64,000 bases of DNA from Pyrus communis. Its lineage: Eukaryota > Streptophyta > Magnoliopsida > Rosales > Rosaceae. A model generated the notes under the pieces. That model did not search any database. It worked only from the letters and a program-made list of their open reading frames with translations, and was not told where the DNA came from. Positions 35,736 through 46,374 of the stretch are shown piece after piece. Numbering within the stretch: position 1 is the first letter of the stretch; each line of letters opens with the position of its first letter. Both the position numbers and the translations under genes were made by a program. The stretch is taken from NCBI RefSeq assembly GCF_963583255.1, contig NC_084816.1, positions 13,875,100 through 13,939,099 of the forward strand, written 5' to 3'.

Positions 35736-36900
35736 CTAATTGATACAAATTGTATTTATTTTTCTGCGTTTTCTCAAATCATCTTCTAATAAATTCTTGT
35801 GCTTCCTTTTCATTTGGATAAATATCTTTAACTCTAACCACTTCTTTTCCTTTTCTCCTAAAGAGTTCCATTTTCTATTATCAAAATGATTTATCTTAGG
35901 TCTTCTAATATGATTATGTGCACTTAAAATTAAATTTTCTAATTTTTCTAGCAAAGATGGTGGAAGTGATGAAGATGCGTTACGTAAAACTTGATTTATT
36001 TCTTCTATTTGTTCTTCAACTTGATCTAATTTTTCAGCCAAATTTAAAACTAATTGAATAATTAAATTATTTTGCCTAATGGGAATAGTACTACTAGTTA
36101 CCTGTGTTGAAAAATCTATTAAACCTATTGGTTCTTTATCTAACTTACTAATTTCTTTCAAACCTTGGATATATTTTCTGCTAGTTCTAGAATCGATCTT
36201 TGAACTAATAATCTATCTATTTTATTATGCAACTTATATACTTGTTCACTCAACTCTTTTTGCACTAATTGAAGTTTATGAACTTCTAATTTTAACTGCT
36301 CAACGATTTATAATGATTTGAGTTCTACTTGCTTAGGCTTACTATCTATGAGGTCACCAAGCTCTTTTATCTCTCTTTTGCTAGGAAACCTTTGAATATT
36401 TTTATTATTATCTTCTAACTGAGATGTAATATAATCTAAATTTTGTCTAATTGTTTTTATGGAATTTTTTTGAAAATGTTCTAACAACTGGTTTAACAAA
36501 TGATTATGGTTATTATTTTCTAATTTTATATTTGATGTTTGACTAATAATAAGATCTACAATACTATTGGCTCATGGATTTTCTTCACTATGCAAAATAT
36601 GATTATGCTTTCTCAATGGAAAATAACAAACTAACCTATTTTGTTCTAAGGTTATTTTTCTTTTTTGAGGTTCACTAATTTCTAAATTAAGGTAATTTAT
36701 CATAAATTACAGTCTACCTTTCTCTAAAGTTATGGCTAACTGATTTCTTAAAAACTCTTTTTCTTCTCTCAAGGCCTCTAAAACTTGATTTGTTGCTCTT
36801 TTTGCTTCTAAAACTTTATGCTGCACTTCTGTATTATTATATTTACTAACAAATGAAGGATGTTCAAGATAACCAAGATAAAACTTCTACTTCTTCAAAG
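35736..36900 (-). pseudogene. N-terminal coiled-coil part of the pararetrovirus polyprotein
   Basis: Frames 35736-36161 (141 aa) and 36308-36499 (63 aa) are the open pieces. The first contains LAEKLDQVEEQIEEINQVLR, a clear heptad-type helix, and a basic C-terminus (KRKHKNLLEDDLRKRRK). The second is also helical. Caulimovirids often encode small coiled-coil virion-associated proteins before the movement protein; the same role is possible here but unproven. Confidence 0.5.
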
Positions 36901-37121
36901 TCCTGCTAATTCTTTTGGAGATATATGCTAATCTTCTCTTTATGCTAGCTATAGTTAGGTGTCTGGGATAATAAGTACCTGGTGGTTGTGGTTGACAAGG
37001 TCTACAAGGACAATAATATATGATGTTCATACAAAATAAACAAGTGTGATATCAATTGTGTTAATGACTTATATCCTCAAGGTACTTTATATTATAATTA
37101 TACTATTGAAATGCTAAACTA

Positions 37122-37134
37122 GGCTCTGATACCA
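37122..37134 (-). promoter_or_regulatory. tRNA-Met primer site of the pararetrovirus
   Basis: On the minus strand TGGTATCAGAGCC, identical to the caulimovirid and plant tRNA-iMet consensus. It marks the start of minus-strand DNA synthesis and lies about 540 nt downstream of the TATA box. Confidence 0.85.
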
Positions 37135-37506
37135 AATTCATTAAGCAAGCCCGGTTAAATAGTCGGATGGCCATTATAACAACTAGACATAAAACCTTGC
37201 ACATAGAACTCGACATGTTTCAGCATGACGGTCACTCACAATGCAAGTATAAGGCCTTAACAACTGAACTCAGAGGTACGAAGAACTCAGAGGTACCCTG
37301 GTTAATGTCTAGTTATTTGTATGGCAAGCATTCAACTATAATAGAGTGTTCAAATAAAGTATGGTCGTTAGTTTAGCAGGTTAATAATATAACTACAATA
37401 GTGTTTCCTTGCTTTGGACTAGAAGTCTAATTAAACAAACACGCTAAAGAAAGAAAAGAAAACTTACTTAAGATTTGAAGATTGCTTGAATCTGTACACT
37501 TAAACT

Positions 37507-37512
37507 TTTATT
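37507..37512 (-). terminator. poly(A) signal in the pararetrovirus leader
   Basis: AATAAA on the minus strand (in 'tcaataaaag'), about 165 nt downstream of the TATA box. In caulimovirids the poly(A) signal lies a similar distance after the start and creates the terminal redundancy. Confidence 0.65.
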
Positions 37513-37674
37513 GATATATAGAATGTTTACAAAGAGAAGTGTTTACAAAGGATACTAGGATGGTTTCGGATGCTTGAGTGTATAAGGATTGAAGTTTGGT
37601 GTGTGTCAAGTATGAGTATCTGGTGTTTTTCTGGTGTGAGTATCTAGTGTGTGTATACAATGAATGGAACTCTT

Positions 37675-37694
37675 CTTATATAGACTGAATGACG
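37675..37694 (-). promoter_or_regulatory. 35S-like pararetrovirus promoter core
   Basis: The minus strand reads TATATAAGAAGAGTTCCATTC starting at 37682 (first eight bases 37675-37682). This is close in form to the CaMV 35S core TATATAAGGAAGTTC. A TGACG motif, the core of as-1-type elements, lies at 37690-37694. Activity is not shown. Confidence 0.65.
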
Positions 37695-37719
37695 ATACTC
37701 TGATAAAAATTTAAAATCT

Positions 37720-38158
37720 TTACAAAATGATATGGGCATCTTCTTGGTACTTGTCATCTTCTACTGTTGCTGAAATTGTCAGCACTGTTTCTGAATTGTG
37801 GTTTGACTTATTTGTCTTCTTTTGCTTTGTTTTGATAAATGCATGTGAACTTGCTTGTCTTCTTTGGCTTTGTCTTGATAAATGCATATGAGCTTGCTGC
37901 ATGGCTATCTCCTAGAGCCCATTTTTTGCTTTTGTTTTGAACATGCATGTGATCTTTCTGAAATGGTTTGTCTCCCTTGTCTTCTTTCCCATGCCCAATT
38001 TGGGTATTTTCAAATTGTTTTGTCTTGATGATTAAAGGGAAACTTTTTTGGGTGTTTTCATTAGTTTTCCCTTAAAAAAAAAGGTTCTTTGCATTTCGAT
38101 TCCTCTTCGTCTTTGTTTGTAGTATTGCTGTCTTTCTCCAACATATCTCATTTTGTAT
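37720..38158. other. flank of the pararetrovirus copy
   Basis: No gene. Two similar T-rich phrases around 'ttttgataaatgcatgtgaacttgcttg' and 'cttgataaatgcatatgagcttgct' (about 37830-37898) form a short diverged tandem repeat of about 57 bp. Near 38055-38073 'ttttcattagttttccc' matches the right end of the Mutator-like family at 51053-52301. Confidence 0.45.
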
Positions 38159-38167
38159 ATTCTAATT

Positions 38168-38825
38168 GGGTTTTTATCACAGATGATCTTTGAGATTGAT
38201 CAAACTCATCATTTTGGTCTCTCACTTTCAAAATCAATAAATGTCGTCTCTAACATTCACTACTGCATATCAATTTGGTCCTTTCGTTTAGGTTTCATCA
38301 ACTATTATATTAGTTTGTATGCGGGACCCACAAACCCAATAAAATTGTGACACGTAGATTACACAAAATAAGGGTTTTTATCGCAAATGGTCCCTGACAT
38401 TGATCCAACTCTTCATTTTGGTCCCTGAGTTTCAAAAATTGATAAATTTGGTCCTTGTCTTTCATTGCTGCACATATATTTAGTCATTTCCTTATAGTTT
38501 CGTCAATATTTTTTGCTAGTGTGCTGATATGGTCCCACTAATCCAATCATATGGCGCCATGTGGAGTAACTATAAGCAACTAGTTTTTTAAGAGTGAACC
38601 AACTGATGAGTATTCCGCGCTGACATTTCTCTCGCTCCCACAATCCCAATTGGAAAAAAAATTCAATCTAAATTCGATAAAATTGAATCCAAATGTAATT
38701 CGAATTTGATAAGATTATAACCAACTAGAGGGAATGAGAAATGAGTTCAGGGAGGCCAAGTGCTTTAGATGTCATGGTGCCTTCCTAATTTAATCAATCT
38801 CAGAGACCATTTGTGATAAAAACCC
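38168..38825. mobile_element. Mutator-like MITE (GGGTTTTTATCAC family), 9-bp TSD
   Basis: 658 bp, starting gggtttttatcacagatg and ending catttgtgataaaaaccc, so the ends are inverted repeats. It is flanked by an exact 9-bp duplication attctaatt (38159-38167 and 38826-38834), diagnostic of Mutator-like transposition. The body contains repeated phrases 'aaatggtccctga..ttgatc' and has no coding capacity. Confidence 0.92.
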
Positions 38826-38834
38826 ATTCTAATT

Positions 38835-40260
38835 TAATATTCGTAAGGTTGGTGCTTGTATTGTATTCTTGGAGTGCAAACAATGGCGTCCAATTGGTTG
38901 GCCTTGAATTCGTGACTTTGTATAAGAACACTGTTTGGTGGAGAGCTTAATTAGACAAATTAAGTAACCATTTAAGCTCAAAGTGTGGGAAAAGTATAGT
39001 ACTTTGACTCTTCTTTTAAAATTAACAGCTGGTGTGCAGCCAATGTTTTCATGCCATGAAATCAGCTCAAGTATTTGAGGGTTTGTTCGTAGTTGATAAA
39101 ATATTTGTCAAATTGTTTAGGGTCTTACTTGTAACGTTTTCTAAAACAGCTTTTCGTTTTATAGATAAAAAAATAAATGTAAATTAGTATGATGTTTTTA
39201 AAGAATTAACTCAGGTTATGAAAAAAAAAACACAAATTACAGTATTTACACCTCGTTTGGTATTGTTTTTTTTTTTTTTTTTTTTTTTACTAAAAGATGC
39301 TTCACTTTAAAGTTAAGCAATAAAAAAAATTATCTATAAGTTATTTTTAAAAGCTGATTTCATAAAAGGTAGAGTTGAGCCTTTAAATAATTTCAATTTT
39401 TGTGATTCCTTCTTTCGTTTTTTTTTTTTTTTAATGACATTACTTATCCTTCTACTTATGTTGTATTCCTTGTAGAACAAAGTGATTAACACCACATACT
39501 ACTATAGACACAAAGCTTACACAACCACTGCCTTACCACAAAATTGTTACCACCACAACCACAACCACCGCTGCCGCCACTACCACCATTGTTACCTCTT
39601 CACCTGAACCACTACACTACCACCATATCTCTACCATTGTTGCTACCATCACCACCCGCCACCACCATCATCACCACTGCCCTCGCCACCACTATCATTG
39701 TCACCACCCCCACCACCATGTCCATTTTTTTTCATTATATATAATTATATTAATTTTACATTAAAAATTACCAAATGCTTTTACATTGGTTTTCATACTC
39801 ACATCACTCTTAAAAGTACAGTTTATCAAATTCTTATCTGCTTTATTTTTTTAAGCACAACAGAAGCAATTTTTTTTAAAGAACAGTAATCCCAAACTGA
39901 CCCTTAGCCCGCGTCAGTTTGTTCTAGTATAACCCTTACAGGATTTTGGTATCCTACAAAGAATATAATAAATGCATGAGCCTAATTCGATGAACCGACA
40001 ATTTTTAATCCTATTTCTAGTTTAAACACTCACACTTTAATGTAAAACTCAAGAAGTAATCACATCAAATTTTCAAAAAAAAATGCACAAACTTTTGATG
40101 AAGTCATCTCGTTAGATACAATAAAAAGAACACGTAGTGTAAGAACTTGAGGATGATCTGGATTGTTATAAGCCGGCTGTTTGGTTCAAATAAATGCAGC
40201 AAGTTTTGTAGAAAAAGGTTTTGGTTTTGTCAGTTCATTTAGGATTAGAAAATGGTTTTA
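38835..40260. other. intergenic; CCA-rich simple repeat, poly-T runs
   Basis: No gene. Poly-T/poly-A tracts occur near 39262-39290 and 39418-39432. A degenerate CCA/ACC trinucleotide repeat spans about 39545-39720; the 66-aa Pro/Leu/Thr-rich frame across it is an artefact. Confidence 0.6.
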
Positions 40261-40288
40261 ATCATGTGTTGCAATTTGCACTCACTAT

Positions 40289-40464
40289 ATATATATTTTT
40301 TTTTAACAAATGATATTATCTACAATAAAGGGGTATGGAAGTGGACTAAGCCTCACAATAGGATAGTAATAGTGTGGTTCAAATTCGCCTTTAGTGAGAA
40401 TCGAACCTAAAACCCCCTTACTTACAAACGAGGAGGAATAGCACTAAATCGTAGTATTAAGTGA
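40289..40464 (-). mobile_element. tRNA-derived SINE, minus orientation
   Basis: The plus strand shows a T-run tail (about 40297-40304), then 'aacaaatgatattatctacaa', and the far end lies at 40464. On the minus strand the head contains ggttcgattctc, an RNA polymerase III B box. The direct repeat tcactat flanks it (40282-40288 and 40465-40471). It shares head, body and tail with 47579-47839. Confidence 0.8.
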
Positions 40465-40689
40465 TCACTATTAGACAAGCATTTTTTTGTTCGATTTCTA
40501 CTTGGATTCTAGTAGGAGAGTACATGCGTATAGTATAAATATGATGGTTTCGAATTACTTGTTACTTTTAATAACTGAACCGAATTGTATATGTATATAT
40601 TCGGTTCGGTTCACAGTTTAACTGTTCACAGTTTAACTGATAAACCGGGACGAACCCACCCTAATAAATAGTGAGGCTGAGTCCTTCAA

Positions 40690-41001
40690 CTAAGTAGATG
40701 CAGCTGAGACCTGACATAAGAGACCTGCTGGAGCTAAAAAGAATTGGGGAGCTTCCCATGTTGGATAAGGCGGCATATAATATTAGGCCAAGTCTTTTTC
40801 TTGTTTTGTATAGCATTTGGAAGACCAAAGGAAATTTCCTGACCAAACCAAATGATGCCCATTTCAAAGCAGAAACTGCCCAACACAAATGAAAATCACA
40901 TCGACTTGACTTTTTAATCGAAAATGGGGAGACATGATTCGAACTAGAGTGCAAAGGCAGGCGTCGAGCACGTTGCTCTAATCAATTTGGCTATGCCGAA
41001 G
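40690..41001 (-). mobile_element. tRNA-like sequence, probable SINE head or tRNA pseudogene
   Basis: On the minus strand at about 40996-40974, tagccaaattgattagagca fits an RNA polymerase III A box (compare tagctcagttggttagagca). Agttcgaatcatg (about 40947-40935) fits a B box at tRNA-like spacing. The two acceptor-stem halves do not pair, so a functional tRNA is unlikely. The downstream extent to 40690 is a guess. Confidence 0.45.
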
Positions 41002-41233
41002 TACGCTACCATATAGTTGTTTTAGTTTAGGCAGCAATAGCTGTACATCTGAATTTGAACTCTGAAGCAACTATTCACATCAGAAATATAGAGCAACAAA
41101 TTAAACAGAGACTAAAAGGAAGACATGTTCCACAAACGTAATGCATCCTATAAAAATTAGTTCGGATAAATTAAACTCAATCTTCTGCTAAATAAATTTA
41201 TACCGTCAAACAGTGCAGCATTTCAAATAGCAA

Positions 41234-42601
41234 TCAGAAGAAGGCACGGCTGCCATAGAACACCCGCGATCCGTCCTTTTTTTTATCAACATCTAAACTG
41301 TTGTTGCTATGGTTTGGAATCACTTCGCTGCGGTCTTCACATTCTGCTTTATCAAGATCCATCGGGAGCTTCATCTTCGCCAAAGACTCAGTGAATTGCT
41401 GCATGCTTCTCATGTACATGTCCACTATTTGTTGCTGCATTGCAGATTGCTCCGCCTCCATATTTATATTCCCAAGTGGAGCAGAAAATACTTGACCAAA
41501 TTGACCAGATCCAACTTTCTGTTCCTTGTTGCTCTCCTCTTCCTTGCCTGACAAGTTAGACTCCTTTTCGTCTCTGCCTTCTCTGCCCTTTCTTGAGGTT
41601 GGGGTGTCTGGACAAGCAGCGGAACCTTGATTAGCTGCTCCCGCGGTGACAGAAGCGTTGAGAGAATTCGACGATTCACCAGCCACAAGTTTCTTCTTGT
41701 CGATTGAATCAGCGGAGTTTCGATCATCGCTCAAGCTAGTGGTGGTGCAACTTAAGAAGCCAGAGTTCTGGATGCTCCCACTGGGAGAAACAGGGTCACC
41801 CTGAATCCCCTCACCTGAACTTACAGTCATTTCATGGTCAGGATCAGCAGCAGGCTGAGGAGATGCACCGAGATGAAGAAACGATCCAAGACCTTCGGGA
41901 CCAGGTCTCCAAGCACAGTCACGCCTTGCCAAACTAAAATACTCAGTCACCATTTGTTGATTCGTACTCGCCACATCAATGTCTGGGAATTCCATCCTCG
42001 AATACTCAACAGGGTCTAACGCAACTTGAGATATTTTTCGATCAAGCAATACAACTTCTGAGGTTATGGAAGAGTTAGCGGATGATTCCGACAACGAACT
42101 AGTGGAGGGTTTAACAGGCAAAGAAGTATGGAGAGAAAGAGTTAGTTTGACAGTTCCAGCAGGGGAATGGAAGAGATCAGTGGAAGAGAGATTATAATCC
42201 TGAGTGACCTTTCCCTTCCCATTCACTTGAGAAATTGGGACCAAAGTGAATCCCAACAGCTGGTCTTCCATGTAGTTTCTTGCCCTGCTCAGCATCCAAA
42301 TCTCGCATTTGAGGACTGCATCCAGTTGACCAATTTTGATCCTCAAGCTTTCGTTGAATTCGGGGTTCTTGCCACCTCCATTGATGACCCTAGTGGTGAG
42401 CGTCTCGTCTGGATTGTACGTAAGAGAGAATTTGGCGTACACATCTTGGTTTTCATAGATGCATATGTTGTGAATGTTCCTAGCATGATGAGCATAGATT
42501 TCAAGAATCCCTGAAAACTGATCGGAAACGCCATTTTCATCGGCTATTGTGCTTGAATTCAGGTTGTACCGGAATCCGGCTGTTGGATTGAATGATTCCA
42601 T
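41234..42601 (-). CDS. C2-domain (calcium-dependent lipid-binding) protein
   Basis: A single-exon, 455-aa frame. Residues about 30-155 form a C2 domain: SGILEIYAHHARNIHNICIY opens the first strand, then QDVYAKFSLTYNP, then GGGKNPEFNESLRIKIG, then LKCEIWMLSR and DQLLGFTLVPIS. Such domains bind phospholipids, often with calcium. Some canonical calcium-binding aspartates are not obvious, so calcium dependence is uncertain. Residues 165-370 are low-complexity and Ser-rich, followed by a charged K/E stretch. A conserved-looking helix with QQQIVDMYMRSMQQFTESLA lies near 395-415. It resembles a small plant family annotated as CaLB-domain proteins; no symbol is assigned. No transmembrane segment is visible. 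Start is the first ATG, with stops upstream; a long GA/TC tract lies upstream in the leader or promoter. Confidence 0.88.
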   Translation of the reverse strand: MESFNPTAGFRYNLNSSTIADENGVSDQFSGILEIYAHHARNIHNICIYENQDVYAKFSLTYNPDETLTTRVINGGGKNPEFNESLRIKIGQLDAVLKCEIWMLSRARNYMEDQLLGFTLVPISQVNGKGKVTQDYNLSSTDLFHSPAGTVKLTLSLHTSLPVKPSTSSLSESSANSSITSEVVLLDRKISQVALDPVEYSRMEFPDIDVASTNQQMVTEYFSLARRDCAWRPGPEGLGSFLHLGASPQPAADPDHEMTVSSGEGIQGDPVSPSGSIQNSGFLSCTTTSLSDDRNSADSIDKKKLVAGESSNSLNASVTAGAANQGSAACPDTPTSRKGREGRDEKESNLSGKEEESNKEQKVGSGQFGQVFSAPLGNINMEAEQSAMQQQIVDMYMRSMQQFTESLAKMKLPMDLDKAECEDRSEVIPNHSNNSLDVDKKKDGSRVFYGSRAFF

Positions 42602-42748
42602 AGGAATTTAGGTGCACTTGGATGTTCTAACAGTTCTTTCTGTTTGGTAAGCAAGAAAGCTACAAGAAAAAAAACGGATACAGAGTTAGATTAAGGGATC
42701 AATCTTTAGATACAAGCAAAGAACTTTCACAAAAAAGGAAGGTTGTGC

Positions 42749-42750
<2 letters not shown>

Positions 42751-42813
<63 letters not shown>
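42751..42813. repeat. (GA)n microsatellite upstream of the C2 gene
   Basis: About 31 uninterrupted GA units, read as TC on the gene's own strand, 150-212 bp upstream of its ATG. Pyrimidine tracts are common in plant 5' leaders and bind GAGA-type factors; a role here is inference. Confidence 0.95.
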
Positions 42814-42815
<2 letters not shown>

Positions 42816-43650
42816 ACAGTGGAAAGAAAAGAATTTTTGGAGGATTGCTTAGTGCTGGGTCATGATGGTAGGTGGGGTGGGAATGGAGAGAAAAAAGGGA
42901 ATGAAGAAAACAAAGGGATTGGAAAGAGAAAAATTGATGATGGAAATAGGTGCCAACTTTTATTTTGGGTTGGGTTGGGAAGGAGAAACTTTTCATAGGA
43001 TTCGATATTCAAGCAGATATATTGCGTGTTATAAAATAAATGTAGGAGATTGTTATTAACATTTCAAAATTTTCATTCTACACTCCAAACTTTCAATATT
43101 AGAAAAGAAAAATAAATTGTGAGGAGTGTAGAATGAGATTTTTGGAGTACCAATAACACTTTCCTAAATGTAATACTACCAAAAAAAAAAATATATATAT
43201 ATATATACACACACACACAAATAAGATACATGGAGTACCGTTTGAATACCTAGCAGTTGTAAAAATCTGTCCCTGGGGAGGTGGGTGAAGGATAGGGATT
43301 TGTTGGAGTTGCTTTGCTTTGACATTACAGCTTCCACTTGTAAAGTCTCTAATTTGCGCCACTGAGGTAATTGCGGGGCCGCACATGGCCCCACTCTTCA
43401 TTATCAATCTTCCGCCATTTCTCTCCACACCGAGAGAATCTGTCGGTCACCAATGTTAGTAGACCAAAACTCTCTCTCCCTCTACTCTCTGCCAAGAAAT
43501 CTGAAATCTCTTAAGAATCCCATATCATGGAGATAATGGCGTTTTACAAATTGGAAAGGACTCAAAATAATGGGTATGGCTGATATGAAGCAAAGAGTAG
43601 GATATGGCTGATATGAAGCAAAGAGTACTCTTTAAATGTATGTAATTCAC
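42814..43650. other. upstream region of the C2 gene
   Basis: No gene seen. Contains an (AT)n(AC)n run near 43190-43218 and a perfect 27-28 bp tandem duplication of 'atatggctgatatgaagcaa...' at about 43573-43627. Confidence 0.5.
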
Positions 43651-43976
43651 TTATGTTTCGTTTGGTCTTTAGGATTGAATTGAAATGATTTCGAAAATAT
43701 ATTGAAATTAAAAGTGAAAATTTTTGTGTCAACTTGACGGTAGAAGAAGAAAGGATTAGAAGGGACAAGAACCCCGTTCTAGTATCTCTCTAAATGAAAA
43801 ATCATTCGCCTTTGTCTTTAAAATCTTTCGAATTCAATAGGTTATCAATTTTATTGTAATCCAATACTAGAGACCAAACGAAGCTTAATATCATTTGCCC
43901 TTGTCTTCAAAGTATTCGAATTTAATAGGTTATCCACTTTATTCTAATACAATCCTAGGGACCAAACAAGACTTAT
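43651..43976. mobile_element. putative small TIR element with internal duplication
   Basis: The left end 'tttcgtttggtctttaggat' is matched in reverse by 'atcctagggaccaaacaaga' at the right. Two units of about 88 bp (about 43798-43888 and 43889-43976), each ending in 'gaccaaacgaagctta' or its variant, are tandemly repeated. A TTA at each edge may be a target-site duplication. No coding capacity. Confidence 0.5.
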
Positions 43977-44371
43977 TATTAAAGTCATAAAATAAATGAA
44001 AAGGTAAATTACATTTTACCATTCAAGTTTGGGTGCAATTGCAACCTCATATAATATCTTTAAACATTTCAATCTCATACATTACTTATAATTTCATACA
44101 TTCGTTAATCAAACCGTGATGCAAATATAAGGCCCACATGTTTGACGTGGCAAATAAAAATATTAAATATTAAAAAAAAACAATTAAAGAAAAAAACTAA
44201 ACTAAAACAAAGTGGGCCTCAACCACCTTCTTCTCCAATGACCTTAACACAAAGATAGAGGAGAGAGATTGCATCCACTTACTTTCATTGCGATTTTAGC
44301 GGGGCAGCAAGGTTGGGCACCCCTTTCAATTTGGTTCGAGCTGTCGTGGCAAACAGATATCAAAAACACTA

Positions 44372-44526
44372 AGGAAAACTAATGAAAAATACTTGAAAAC
44401 TTTAAGTTTTAACCAAAATGACAAAAAGGTGTTGTAGGTGAATAGTACCAGGAGTGACTTTTTTAGAGTAAAATTGTCCTTAACGTTAAAAGTGAACAGT
44501 ACCAAGAGTGTTTCGTTAAGACTCCC
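44372..44526. mobile_element. 155-bp Mutator-like MITE, 9-bp TSD
   Basis: Begins aggaaaactaatgaaaaata and ends gtttcgttaagactccc, imperfect inverted ends. Exact 9-bp duplication aaaacacta at 44363-44371 and 44527-44535. The body with 'gtgaatagtaccaggagtga' and 'gtgaacagtaccaagagtg' is, from memory, one of the most frequent short repeats in apple-like genomes. Confidence 0.88.
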
Positions 44527-45095
44527 AAAACACTAATCTTTAAAAAATAAACAACCTTGAACCCATATATCAAAAACAACTTGAAGAACCCAGAAAAGAC
44601 TATCACTAGAAAGATGACTTTGTGCCTTTAGAGCATCTCCACTAGATAATGGAGGGTAACGGCAATTGGAAATTTGGAAGGCAAGGACAATAAAATTGCC
44701 CATACTTTTCACTCTAAATAGTAATTGCCTTTATGCAAGTCCACCAGTTTAGGAGGAGGAAGGGCAATGGCAAGAGTGATTGTTGTTCACAAATATATAT
44801 TTTTTAATTTCTAATGAATGTGGGCATTACAATAAACATAATTATAGTCTAATTTCAAATACAACAGAAAGTCATCGCATTACAACAAATATAATTAATT
44901 TTAAACTAGGGTATAAAATCAGTGTGGCTCGATCCATCTTCCCTTAGAGTGTATGGACTTCCTCATCTTCCAAGGAAAACCTTTTTCTCATGACACAATT
45001 TTTTTCACTTCTCCAAAAATGTTTTGAATTAGGAGATTCACCGTCGAGGCATCGGGACATGATCTAATCCTTGACCTCTTGCCTTTCTTGCCGAT

Positions 45096-45278
45096 TCAAC
45101 TCTCTTTCTCTGCCTTTGCTTCATCTCTAGCCTTGACTAGCTCATATGTTAACCTATCTCGTTCCATATTCAATGCATGTTGGCGAGCCAATTCATCAAC
45201 AATTTTTGAATAATCATTATTCGAAGAACTTCCTCTTGCAATTTTTTTCTTAGCAGCCTTCTTACCAATAGGCCTCAT
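45096..45278 (-). pseudogene. NAM-associated-type C-terminal fragment, transposon-derived
   Basis: A 60-aa frame starting MRPIGKKAAKKKIARGSS and then a charged helix. The motif R-P-x-G-x-K-x-A-K is typical of the 'no apical meristem-associated C-terminal' domain found in PIF/Harbinger-type transposon accessory proteins and annotated host copies. The rest of the protein upstream is broken by stops. Family call is moderate. Confidence 0.5.
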
Positions 45279-46374
45279 TGTTTCTTTAGTTTCTGTGACC
45301 GATTCAATAAGGGTCGTAATGGTGTCTCCAATGGGTCTCTAATGACAACTCTTCAGTAGTTGATTCATGCAATGGAGTCTCGCTTAACTGAACCTGTGGA
45401 CCAGGAGGCAGAACTTTGTACTCTAGAGTTTGCTTCACAATGTTCCAACATTCGTGCCTTATGAATGATTACTTGTTATCAAGATTGAATCACATTTGAG
45501 ATTGTAGTTGCTAAAAAAAAAGTGTGGGAAAGCATAAAGATTTACATAATAAAAGTTAAAAAAAAAAACATATTAATTACATTTTTACTAACAATAAATA
45601 ATATAACATCAGCTAGATTAGTGCCACTTTGATAAATTTCTTCTGCTTTTGCAAGGGTTTTTACCAAGCTTTCAAATCTTTATGCAGATGTCTGTATTTA
45701 CTTGACATAGATTGTTCACTCCCAGATGTTCCTTGAATCAGCTCAACAAATTGGGCATGAATCTTATGCCGCATGTGTTGCACTTTCATCTCCTAGTGCA
45801 AAGAAAGGGTGCCCATCCTTGCAACAATTGGCAGGGCAATTGCCATGCATTTGCACATACCACATTGCTACATAAATATTACTTCAAAACAATAAAAACA
45901 CATTTGTCGTTAAGTACTACATCTACACTCCAAAATAATTGCCTAATAAAAAAGCACCAATACACTAATAGTCTACTATAAAATATCATATACGCAAGGA
46001 TATGCAAAATAAAGGAGTTTTTCTTTTCAAGGTTGTGAAGCTTTTCTTAGAAGTTAAAACTTTGTCAATGAAACTCAAAGCTTGCATATTATTTTGTTTA
46101 CAAAATCCTTCAATTTTCATCGATCATCATGGAAAAATTGTATTAGAACCTTGGCTTGATCTATTACCTTCAAGAGTTATGTTGATGATGTGTTTTCAGT
46201 AAGGTTTTCCACACCAAAACTCTCTTCCGCATAAACTAAGTATAGAAAAACTAAACACCATAAATCATTCAAATTAAGAGAAATTTACCAAAATAATTGT
46301 GAACAGAAATAAAACAATAATATTATACCATATTAAAATATATTACCTCATTTTCCAAATTTTCTAAATTTAGA

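Larger units (their letters stand above)
30700..37700 (-). mobile_element. endogenous pararetrovirus (Caulimoviridae), defective
   Basis: On the minus strand the order is promoter-like TATA (37675), poly(A) signal (37507), tRNA-Met primer site (37122), coiled-coil segment (about 36300-36900), movement protein (about 35400-35730), capsid (about 34125-35232), CCHC knuckle (33379-33420), aspartic protease (about 32600-32900) and the segment that normally precedes reverse transcriptase (32061-32396). This order is that of badna-, petu- and florendovirus-like polyproteins. There are no LTRs. Many stops and frameshifts, a lost protease glycine and a transposon insertion show it cannot act as a virus. 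No reverse transcriptase or RNase H is recognisable. Outer limits are approximate. Confidence 0.82.

Noticed and set aside
39544..39744. Pro/Leu/Thr-rich 66-aa frame
   Set aside because: Translation of a CCA-type simple repeat with no gene context.
40920..41001. Functional tRNA gene
   Set aside because: The A and B boxes are present but the acceptor stem does not pair.
42167..42514. 115-aa plus-strand frame
   Set aside because: Shadow of the C2-domain gene on the opposite strand.
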